Positions 45,598 through 54,393 of a stretch of DNA of 54,393 bases are shown here, one piece after another (the first letter of the stretch is position 1; each line of letters begins with the position of its first letter). Made by a program: the position numbers and the translations under genes. Below the pieces are notes generated by a model that saw nothing but the letters and a program-made list of their open reading frames with translations, did not search any database and was not told the origin of the DNA. Where the stretch lies: NCBI GenBank assembly GCA_009869945.1, contig WIXG01000453.1, forward strand, positions 1 through 54,393. The letters run 5' to 3'. This DNA comes from Mesaphorura yosii. Its lineage: Eukaryota; Arthropoda; Collembola; Poduromorpha; Tullbergiidae.

Positions 45598-46819
45598 CTT
45601 GCCATAATGACGACGGTCAAAAGGCAAATGAACCTTTCCGGATTTCGAGATCGGCGTCGGGGGTCGAATTTATTAAAAGTGCTCTTTTTTCGTAAGCAGT
45701 AATTTGGAATTTCCCTCGTAGACAAGAAATTACCGTATTTTTCGTAGACCGCAATAAAAATCCAGCTTGATTGAATTAAAAAATTCAAATTGTTAATATT
45801 TCCATGACCTACGGCGGAATAATCCATGTACGTAATTATGCAGTTCTTTCGTAATTGGATTGGAAAAGTTCGCGAAACGTAGCACGTCATTCGCATCAAA
45901 GGCCTTCCTAAATAAATGCCAACTTTTGCTTCATTCATTTTAAATTTAATGCTCAGCATTCAAATTCAAAGCATTGAAAGCATCAATTGCCAATTTATAA
46001 TTTTGATAGGAGGGCCTACCTTCCAAAGTTAAAGTTCCAGTTGCAAGAAGAATTGCAAATTTCAATCCGTGACTATTAAATCGCTCTCATTTTCATTCCC
46101 GGAATTCCAAACGCATGAATAATTACAGAGTGAAGTGTAAATACCAGTAGAGCGTCCAGCAGTAGTGATAACTGATAACCAGAGGTAGCAAGCAGGCTCG
46201 GGTCGGCATTTCTTTATCGGTCAGAAAAGACAACAGAAGCAAACGACGCGCGACGCGAGGACTGTAAATACTATTGCCATGCTTTGCAAATGATTATAAA
46301 TAGAATATGGAACGGATGCAGGCTACAATCTCCAATCCAAATTGCGGCACATTCCGTTTCAGATTTCAGGAGTCCAGTTCTCTGTGTTGTGCAAATTCTA
46401 CAAATAGAAACACCGACGCATGACGTAATAAAGATGCGATGTCGAATGCGAAGGTATTCGCAAATATTTGCGGGTAGGTCAAAGCGAGTGCGAATTGCGA
46501 AACGAATTTCTTGTGCCATGTTCGAAAACTGGAACACTGGCAAATAAATCAACACAGACAACTTACAATTCATCCAGGCTAGGTTGCAAATTCTCGGAAG
46601 TGACAGCGGTCGTTCAACAGAGTTCGCGAATCACTTGCACAAGATAATAGATAAGAAAACGTTTCAACTGCAAATTCGCAGTGAATCGGAGACTGGCGAT
46701 GGCGAACTTTGTCGGTTCTTTAAAAGTAGAGTAGAAAGTTAAGCTTGAATTCAGTTCAACTTTGACTGCACTAGCGAGACAACGAATCTTAAGGTTGTGT
46801 TCTCATTTCTGCTGTGAAA
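45598..46819. other. Intergenic between divergent genes
   Basis: About 1.2 kb without a supported gene. The minus-strand frame at 45594-45959 overlaps the receptor start and probably represents its 5' UTR. Confidence 0.45.
46719..46757 (+). promoter_or_regulatory. Candidate core promoter (TTTAAAAG plus TCAGT) of the lectin-like gene
   Basis: A TATA-like TTTAAAA at about 46719-46725 is followed by TTCAGTT, with the arthropod initiator TCAGT at 46751-46755. The spacing of about 33 bases is near the expected value, and the initiator lies about 67 bases before the ATG at 46820. Confidence 0.45.
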
Positions 46820-49102
46820 ATGCACAAACTAATCAGAATCGTAGCGGCGCTGTCCGTCTTCGTTGCTGTCGAAGTCGATACTCTGCCAAATCCGTACCAA
46901 GTAAAAAGTGAGTTGGCTAAATTCATTAGCTTCAGAGCCTACGGCCTGAGTTGCCACATTCCTTAATTATATCGCTAATCTGTGTATTCCTGGTCTATTT
47001 AGGCTTGGAACTGCTCTTCGTTGGCCAGAATAAGGAATATTATATCAGCACCGAACCGGTATGCAATTTGTTAGGCAAATTTTTGTAAATAGAACCTGAA
47101 GTGGCTACAAAAAGAGCTTAAAACAGATTGCTAATTGTTAATTTCTGCATGCAGACCGATCTCGACTCTGCCCGACGCACCTGCACTGATTTCCGCCGGG
47201 GTGGTCCACGCCTGAGCTTGGTTGCCATCGAAGATGAAAAGGAGTACACAAAAGTGTTGTGGTATTTGATGCGAGTTCGTAAGTTGGACCGGACACACTT
47301 TAAGATGATTCCTGCTTTTGCAAGCTGAGATTAATTTGTGCCCTGTCGTTTGTTTGCAGAAAACGTGAAAGGTGTCTGGACATCAGGATACTACTCGGCC
47401 TCGAATGATTCCTACGTTTGGACTAGCACCAACAAGGAAATAACGTACAAAAACTTTGAAAGCTCTGTCTATGGTCACAGTTCAACAAGCTTGGCGGTCC
47501 CAAAATCAGAAGCTCGCCGCCGACGTGCTTCGAGCGCGTCCAACAAGTGTGCCCTGGAATGTCTTGTGTCCCTCGCCCGAGGTCGAGAACGACGCTCACC
47601 CAAGTCCATCGAAGTCGTTCGACCAAAGTCGGGTAAAGCAAGGAAGTGTGGGATACCATATTGTGAAGAAGTACCTTGCGAGCCACTCATAGTGCCGCCG
47701 TGTAATACGACAACGCCAAATTGCACTGTGACCTGCACCCCAAAGTGGTAAGTTCACGTAAGACAACTTTGAGGAGGAGAAAGTGAGAAATGAAAAGGAA
47801 TCACATTTCATTTGCAATTTGCTACTCACAGTACGACCCACCGGCCGCTTTGCTCAGTGAAATGCGAACCGTGCACAGTCTACACACCGCCTTGCGAGGT
47901 CAGCGAAATGGAGTGCCACGTGGAGGCCGCCAATTGCACCACCGAACGACCGCCTTGTACAGTGAACACACCACCATGTGTAACAATTCGCCCGCCCTGC
48001 AAGACTGAGCATCCAAAATGCATTGTCACCACTCCGCCGCCTTGCACTGTTCCAACTACCACAAAGTTGCCGTGCTTGACGCCCGTCATCTGCGAGGAGA
48101 CGAAACCGCCATGCAGGGTCAAACGAAGTCCGTGTGAGAACGACCCGGAGGAGGAATGCGAGACATCGACCTGCCCTCCGCCCACGACGACGTGCAGACC
48201 GAACCCGACTTGTGGGCCGGCCGTGTATTGTCAAAGCCCGGGTAAGTGTTGAGTGCTACACTTAATTAAATTAATTTCTCGTCTCGAGTGGGAACAGGAC
48301 ACTGGATATATCCGAATTCAGAACGATTTTAAATTTTGAACCTTTCTTTGCAGCGATAATTTGCCCGCCACCAATCACAACTTGCCCTCCACCCGAGACA
48401 AAGTGCCCTCCTGCAGAAGGTAAGCCCGAAGAGAATCTTATCTCATGGCATGGCATGGCTTATCTCTGCCTGCTCATCTAACAATTGACTTGTTTTGCAG
48501 TAAATTGCCCCGACCCCGAAACTATCTGCCCGGAACCTGAACACAAGTGTAAAAATGCGACGCATTATTGTCCTCCGCCAGGTAAACAAGTCAAGCAGAG
48601 GGGAATGCTCTGAGATTTGCAAGCGTTCAAATTGAGCATTGAGCCCATCTAATTTGTCGATCGATTCTCGACTGCAGTTATCACATGCCCGTCTCCAGTC
48701 ATCAGCTGCCCAAATCCGGTGACAGTCTGCGACCAGCCCGAAATCGAGTGTCCCAAACCCATCGTCGACTGCCCGAATATCACTCCGGTCTGCCCAACAC
48801 CGACGAAGTGCACTTTCAGGCCTTGCACTACGACTCCGATCCCTGAAACAGAACCGACGACAACGCTGGCGCCTACGCCTTCGACCACACCGTGCAGTTG
48901 TGCCTTGCAGCAGGTTCAGAACGATGCGCCCATCGACGGCGACGGAGACAACGAAGTTGATTTCCTGGAACCTGCACCTGCGCCGGAAGTTTCCAAACCG
49001 CCATCGGGATGGATTATCCTTAACTTCAAGCACAATTTCAAATGGGATGTCGAAACGTCGGCAAAGAAGGCATACCATTTCATTTGTGAAGGTAGTGCAT
49101 AA
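46820..49102 (+). CDS. Secreted C-type-lectin-like protein with a long Cys/Pro/Thr-rich insert, 497 aa
   Basis: Eight exons, 46820-46907, 47003-47058, 47155-47278, 47360-47747, 47832-48241, 48354-48419, 48501-48581 and 48678-49102, join in phase. A signal peptide precedes a lectin-like first half: EYYISTEP, ARRTCTDF, LSLVAIEDEKEY, GVWTSGYY, then an Arg/Ser-rich stretch with two cysteines. From about residue 145 to 440 comes a run of Cys-Pro-x-Pro and PPC-type units (TERPPCTVNTPPC, CPPPITTCPPPETKCPP, CPNPVTVCDQPEIECPKP). After an acidic linker the end reads FKWDVETSAKKAYHFICEGSA, matching the last strand of a C-type lectin domain (W-D ... Y-H-F-I-C-E). The lectin fold thus seems split by about 300 residues. 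No carbohydrate motif (EPN/QPD) is visible. Poly(A) signal at 49296-49301. Confidence 0.72.
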
Positions 49103-49835
49103 ACATGAAAGAGAAAGCAAAGGCTGTAATTCGTAATTAGCACGAGTTTTTGGCATTGTTTCCATTTCCAATTTCCAACGTAGAGGTTAGTTTAAATATT
49201 GCTGTTTTTGTATTGTGGGTCTGTCATACGACCAGGCTACCAATTTAGTCATGTTTGTGCCGTCCCAAGTTCTATAGAAACAAAAACAAGCAATCAATAA
49301 AATTGCCATTACTGAGGCTTGAGACAGAAGACCAAGACAATGGTCGAATCTCTTATTTTCTCATGTGGAGTAAACAGAAAGCAGACGTCATTCGTCCGCG
49401 CGGACGACGGCGGAAATTAAAGTCTGGACTCATCTTTCTCATTATGTAAAGAGCGTACTGGACATTAGTCGTGTGGGAAATGAAAATGAGACCAGCACCA
49501 ATTAATTTAATTGAACTTAATCGTTCTCTGCTGCGTTGCGTTCGTTCCCGTACCCACTTTCATTATTTGTCTCTCCGTCTCCCGAAAGAACGGAATTCAA
49601 TTCAGCGAATCCAACTTGATGCTTGACTCCTTTCTAATTTTGGTTGACTGATGACTTGCGCTTTGTGTATTTCTATTCTTTCAATGTAATGAGGCATGAG
49701 CTTTCACCGCCTGAATCTTCAGTTCTTCTTCGGCTTCAGATCAGAGCACTTATGGACTAAAATCGAGGGCATAAGGCACAGACATCAAATCTTCCTACTT
49801 AGGCAGTCAATAAATTAAGGTTTTCAATCGGCAGA
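49103..49835. other. Intergenic spacer
   Basis: 3' flank of the lectin-like gene (AATAAA at 49296-49301) and promoter region of the next gustatory receptor. No further feature recognised. Confidence 0.45.
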
Positions 49836-51708
49836 ATGTACGCGATGAAAGCCCTCGGCGTTCGCTTCAGAAACGGCTCCAGCGGCAGCAGCATCACCGC
49901 CGCCAACACCAGCAAGGATCTTCACAATCACGGTCAAAACAACCTAAGCCACACGAACAGCATTAGCATCTTCCCTCCAACGCCCAGCAAACTGGCTCCA
50001 CTCAACTACATACAGGCGCTCGTCGATCTTGGCTTTATATCGTTCATGATCCCTTATCGCATCACGTGGGCGGGGAACGGAGCAGGGTACAGAGTCTTTC
50101 AGAACAAAATCCACCAGACCCTCTGCATAATATGTCAAGGGCTCGTCATTTACGAAATGATCACTTTATCCTGGCTAATGTTTATCCATCGACGGGAGCT
50201 GCAGGTCAAGAACACGTACTACATCCCGATCGCCCACTCCCTGAAGTGTGCCCTCCTCTGCGTGATTCTGATTGTCACTTTTTGTCTCCGGAAGGGCACG
50301 TTCCTGGAGATACTTGGAAAAATACAAAAGTTGCAGTTCGTGCAGCAAGACAGACGTCAGGAGCGAAAGGTAAGAGGCTACTACGTCAAATTTAATTAAG
50401 GGCTAGGTCAGGCCCTCGCCCTTTCCTGATTGCAGTTCTTTTTGACTTCAGGCGCTGGCCCTCGCTTACTCCATCTTCACATTTGGCATTTTCTGGGCGC
50501 TGGCCGAAATCTTCGGAATGTTTACCGCGAGTTTCTGCTCCGCATCCTCGCGAAGCTTTGTGTCGGTCCGAATGAATCTGCTTGTCAATGAAGCTCGCGC
50601 ATTGTACCTGCACAGGGACGACTTCTTCTTTCCCGGAACTGGGAATCAGACCAGCACAGAATTGAGCCCGTTAGAGTACGTTGTTACCGTCATTCACAGT
50701 CTAGCAATCTTTCCGCATTACGTGTGCGTCAATTCAGTGGACAAACTCGTGCTTCTACTCGCAATCTGCGGACGAAGTCTCGTCTCCGATTTTGTGTGTC
50801 ATGCGAAGATAGGGCTGGAGAAGATCGGAATCGACGAGGTAAGAATAAGAAGAATAACAACTGGTTACTGCCGCTACTTTTAGTCAGGTCAGGTTGAAAT
50901 TGATTTGAATATCCATTTGAAGATATTGACCCAGTATGAAGAGGTGAAGGCGATCGTGTTGGCGATGAATGACTCGTTGGGGTTGCTAATCTTCTGCTTT
51001 ATTGGAGCTTGCCTCCCACTTTACCCGACGTGGTCGGGCCTCATCTTCTCTTCAGCTACAGTCACGACTCCGCTTCAGTACGTTCAGTTCGTGACGTATT
51101 TTGGGCTCTTCTTCGTAATCCTCGCTGTCAGCGCCGACATGAATTCGAAGGTAACACACAAATGTCTCGAGTCTCGAGTCTCGGTCATGAAATTCTGTGC
51201 GTCTTCGTCTTGTTTCCCATCCCAGATTGGCGAATTCTACCGATGGATCTCGAGCAAAGAACTGGAGTCAACCTCCATCGCCGTCTCCGCCACCACCACC
51301 AACGCTGCTGGCTCCACTCATTACGTGACGCACCATCGGAAATTGCTCCCAGCCAGTAAAATGACGGCGTTAATGATGGACATGTACTCGGACCAGATCG
51401 CGCTGCGTGGTGGCTCCGGGTTCTTTAGAATGAACTACAGATTCTTTGGAACGGTACTTAACTTACTACTTTATTACGTGTTTCTTAACGGTCTTTACTA
51501 CGCTAACGCGTATTCAGAGTGACGGTGATGGCCGACCTCCGATATCAAGATGAGATTATTAATGACATTAATTGCAGCACTGTTGTGGTGCTTATCCTGC
51601 TTACATGATTTTGACGTTTTTGACGTATGCATGCCGCCGACGCTGCTGCAGGTGCTGGGGATCATTGTGACCTACACTATCATCAGTCTTCAGTTTTACA
51701 AACAATAA
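49836..51708 (+). CDS. Gustatory receptor (arthropod chemoreceptor superfamily), 477 aa
   Basis: Five exons, 49836-50369, 50452-50838, 50923-51150, 51226-51453 and 51652-51708, are all joined by phase 0 introns. A polar, Asn/Ser-rich N-terminus of about 60 residues precedes about seven hydrophobic helices. The last exon encodes VLGIIVTYTIISLQFYKQ, which contains TYTIISLQF, an exact TYhhhhhQF gustatory receptor signature close to the C-terminus. Exon boundaries and the penultimate-exon motif (MDMYSDQIALRGGSGFFRMNYRFFGT) match the receptor at 41270-42800. The stop codon overlaps an AATAAA at 51704-51709. Ligand unknown. Confidence 0.86.
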
Positions 51709-51817
51709 AAGCCATCCGATTGCCGTTTGGGTTCAGAATTAGTGTTAAGATTGTTTTATTCTTGAACTAATAAATTCTTACAAAAAATACACTTTCTCTA
51801 TTCGCCTAGACTTGTTT

Positions 51818-52188
51818 CTATTTTTTCTTCTTCGCCTTGCCACCCTTCGCACCCGTCGGTACTTTTGGGGTGGGCAGTACTCGGAGGGTTTGCCCATCAG
51901 CCGCCGATCGCTCTTTCGCAGTATTCTCGATTGTTGCATTGATTGCCTTTGTAATCTCCTGCCTTAGCGTGTTGGGATCCTTGTCCTTCTTTGGTGGAGC
52001 TGGACGATCTGGAATTAAGTGAGCAGCAGAAGAAGTATATCGATACCTTATCAGCACAGCAAATACATCAAATTCAAACGGTGCTTACTTTTCTTCTGGG
52101 ATTTGCCCGCATTTTTCTTAATCTTGCCTTGAGCAACGTGCGCCAGCGACGACTTGGATCCTTTCGATTTCAGATTGTGTTGCGGCAT
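51818..52188 (-). CDS. UPF0390-family small basic protein (C19orf53-like), 96 aa
   Basis: Two exons, 52188-52089 and 52008-51818, join in phase. The N-terminus is MPQHNLKSKGSKSS, followed by GKIKKNAGKSQKK, RPAPPKKDKDPNTLRQEITKAINATIENTAKERSAA and a Gly/Lys-rich tail ending in KKKK. Small size, the N-terminal K-x-K pattern and the central PKK..L...I...I...IE segment agree with the UPF0390 family (human C19orf53, a nuclear or nucleolar protein). The match is by pattern rather than a strict motif. High basicity predicts nucleolar localisation. Function is not established for the family. Confidence 0.7.
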
Positions 52189-52792
52189 CCTTAATCAGTT
52201 CCGTCACGGGTATACCTGACACTAATTGACTGATTAACCCGCTCTCGTGATAATCTTAGCAGGCTGTTTGTCAGATGAAAACTTTTCTTCGTTCTGTCAC
52301 ATGGAGTTGAATCTCGTCGCGCCTTCGTCCCAAGCAAGCATTCGAGTTGGTGGAGATGGAGAGGATGATCTTTGTTGATGACTGTTGGTTTAATTTGTTT
52401 ACTCGTTCTCGTTACTTCGCTTCTTATTCACACTTACCAAACGAAAGACGATGACGATGACGATGACGATGACAGCTGAACCTTCAACCTTCGACTCGCT
52501 CTTAATTTATGGCCTTCTTTTTTTGCTCTATCTTTTAAGATGTTATACGCGTTCATGAAGACGAAGAGATTAAGAAGTCGTATTTATCCTCTGTTCCAGT
52601 TTCTGTTCTGCTCTGTTCTCTGGTTGTGCAATTCTTCCAGAAGAGTCAATTGAGTCACCGCAACTACAAAAATATTCCATTCGCTGCTCTCCGACTTAAT
52701 TTACAAATAAATTACAGCGACAGTGACCAGTGACCCAGTAATTGCGATTTGCACTCTGGTCAGTCAAACTACAGCTACAAGAAAAGTTCAAA
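52189..52792. other. Intergenic between divergent genes
   Basis: Contains a short (GACGAT)n microsatellite at 52447-52473 and little else. It probably holds the promoters of the UPF0390 gene (minus) and the allantoinase gene (plus). Confidence 0.5.
52447..52473. repeat. (GACGAT)n microsatellite
   Basis: Four and a half perfect copies of a six-base unit. Confidence 0.85.
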
Positions 52793-54200
52793 ATGGCAAC
52801 TTACATCAAAGGCAACCGCGTCCTCGTCGAAGGTTCACTGACACCAGCGACTATCAAGATTGAGAATGAGAAGATAGAAGCTGTTTGGATTGGGAACGAG
52901 CCGGGGAGGCCTGAGATCGGCGCAAAAGAAGTAAATAGTAGTAAAATACAATTTAATTAATTTATTTGTATTTAATTTTCTGTTTTCCAGCTGCTGATCG
53001 ATGCTGGCGACAATGTGCTGATGACTGGAATCGTCGACTCACACGTGCACGTGAATGAACCCGGTCGAACCGAATGGGAAGGATTCTGGACGGCGACGCG
53101 AGCCGCTGCAGCCGGAGGGATAACAACTCTCATCGACATGCCCTTGAATTCCATCCCACCGACGACGACCGTCAAGAATCTGCAGGCTAAAATGAAAGCG
53201 GCGCAAGGCAAATGCCATATCGATGTCGGATTCTGGGGCGGAGTGGTGCCCGACAACGCTAACGAGCTGCAGGAGATGGTGAAGGCCGGCGTCGTCGGAT
53301 TCAAATGCTTCCTCATCGAGTCGGGAGTGGATGAGTTCCCCTGCGTGAATCAGGCCCAAGTTGAAGCGGCGCTTAAGAAGCTGAAGGGGACCGGAAGTTT
53401 GCTGGCCGTAAGACAATTGGGCAATTCACCAATTCGAAGTCAAAGGCGAAGGCAGTAAATGCCGGTAAATTAATTCTAACGCATTTTTTCAGTTCCATGC
53501 CGAAATCGAGTGCAATGCGGAGATAACCGGTCAAGATCCAGGAAAATACTCTACATTTCTGCACTCACGGCCTCCTAACATGGAGCACCGAGCCATCGAG
53601 CTAGTTGCCGAGCTCTGCAAGAAGTACGCTGACGTTCGATGCCACATTGTCCACCTCTCGGCGGCCGAAGCCCTTCCGATCATCGCTGAACTCAAGCTTT
53701 CTGGTTTTCCACTCACCGTCGAGACGTGCCCGCACTACCTCACGCTGGCCGCGGAAGAGATCACGACTCCAAAGAGCACACAATTTAAGTGCTGCCCACC
53801 AATCAGAGGCGCTGAGAATCAAAACACGCTTTGGGGCGGAGTTCGCTCTGGCCTGATCGACCTGATCGTATCGGACCACTCGCCGTGCACTGCCGAGCTC
53901 AAAAAACCCGGACAGAAGGATTTCATGGAGGCGTGGGGCGGGATTTCTTCGGTACAATTCGGATTGCCAATCATCTGGACAAAGTCACAAGCTCAGGCGG
54001 CGGCCGATGCAAACTTTGGATTTGGAATCCCGGACATTTCTCGGCTCATGTCGACCAATTCTGCTAAACTCGTCGGACTGGGCGACAGAAAAGGGCGGAT
54101 TGCAATCGGATACGATGCGGACTTTGTGATTTGGAATCCCGATCAAGAAATTAAGGTAAAATTGGCATTTGAAATTGCAATAGCACACGCTTTATTATAA
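52793..54200 (+). CDS. Allantoinase (cyclic amidohydrolase), visible 3' end short
   Basis: Exons 52793-52930, 52991-53407 and 53493 onward join in phase. The protein hydrolyses allantoin to allantoate in purine degradation. Visible hallmarks are the metal ligands [17 protein letters not shown], the Lys of [14 protein letters not shown] (normally carboxylated and bridging the metals), the FHAE histidine, [29 protein letters not shown] and the SDHSPC aspartate. [17 protein letters not shown] closes the conserved core. Read through, the frame stops at 54200 (421 residues). A GTAAAA donor at 54156 would instead give 406 residues and a further exon. Family members usually have some 50-70 more residues here, so either the C-terminus lies beyond the window or it has been lost. 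Confidence 0.88.
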
Positions 54201-54259
54201 TGTAATTATGATGTATGGTTGGCCGATGTGCCAATCAAGGGCTTGACCGATCCTCGAGC

Positions 54260-54393
54260 TTAGACAGATTTGTAAGCGTTGAGGGCATTAACACGTCCCC
54301 AGCCGAAGGCGTTGTTGGGCCATGCCGAGTCGGAGCGTCCCCCGCAATTCTGGCCACCGCCGAGCAGGGATGACTGGTCGCAGGTCGACGTGA
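54260..54393 (-). CDS. Subtilisin-like serine protease (peptidase S8), C-terminus only
   Basis: Reading minus from the right edge to the TAA at 54260-54262 gives about 44 residues: a Cys-containing segment (STCDQSSLLGGGQNCGG), then AWPNNAFGWGRVNALNAYKSV and the stop. The NNxFGWGRVNALxAY ending is typical of the last helix of subtilase catalytic domains. The active-site Asp, His and Ser lie outside the window. The gene converges on the allantoinase gene with only about 60 bases between their visible ends. Confidence 0.75.
   Translation of the reverse strand, partial: TSTCDQSSLLGGGQNCGGRSDSAWPNNAFGWGRVNALNAYKSV

Noticed and set aside
45594..45959. A 121-codon minus-strand frame upstream of the intronless receptor
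   Set aside because: It has no domain or signal peptide and overlaps the receptor start in another phase. It is probably 5' UTR.

Overview
This window is animal nuclear DNA, most likely from a small-genome arthropod. A springtail (Collembola) is my best guess. Genes carry short GT-AG introns (mostly 50-250 bases), there are no operons or ribosome binding sites, and the content is arthropod-like: two gustatory receptors ending in the TYhhhhhQF signature, a more divergent chemoreceptor, an ionotropic-receptor-like protein, a pickpocket/ENaC channel and a ZAD-like zinc-finger protein. The species call is inference. All gene models were built by hand from reading frames, splice consensus and intron phase, without transcripts.

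Layout, left to right. A cytochrome P450 N-terminus (minus) is cut by the left edge. A secreted charge-segregated repeat protein (minus) follows, then an intronless ionotropic-receptor-like gene (plus), an Mpo1-like (DUF962) lipid oxygenase (minus), a LITAF-domain gene (plus), two tandem GH29 alpha-L-fucosidases (minus), a small DM13 protein (minus), a possible PPPDE/DeSI-like thiol hydrolase (plus), a C2H2 zinc-finger gene (plus), a GPR107/108-type seven-pass protein (plus), a gamma-glutamyltransferase (minus) and an ENaC-family channel (minus).

The centre of interest is 31073-40208 (plus). Twenty-two exons join in phase into one predicted 2430-residue protein with four consecutive blocks, each made of six transmembrane segments plus a cyclic-nucleotide-binding domain. 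That is the plan of CNGK (tetraKCNG) channels known from sea urchin sperm and zebrafish. Here only repeat III keeps a GFGD potassium filter; the other three pore loops are degenerate, which suggests a highly asymmetric pore.

To the right lie a 658-bp Tc3-like deletion derivative with perfect TA flanks, a gustatory receptor (minus), a four-pass membrane protein (plus), a divergent chemoreceptor (minus), a secreted protein whose C-type lectin domain seems split by a long Cys/Pro/Thr-rich insert (plus), a second gustatory receptor (plus), a UPF0390 small basic protein (minus), an allantoinase whose visible 3' end is short (plus), and the C-terminus of a subtilisin-like protease (minus) cut by the right edge. 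The genes look like independent loci; the only obvious local duplication is the fucosidase pair.
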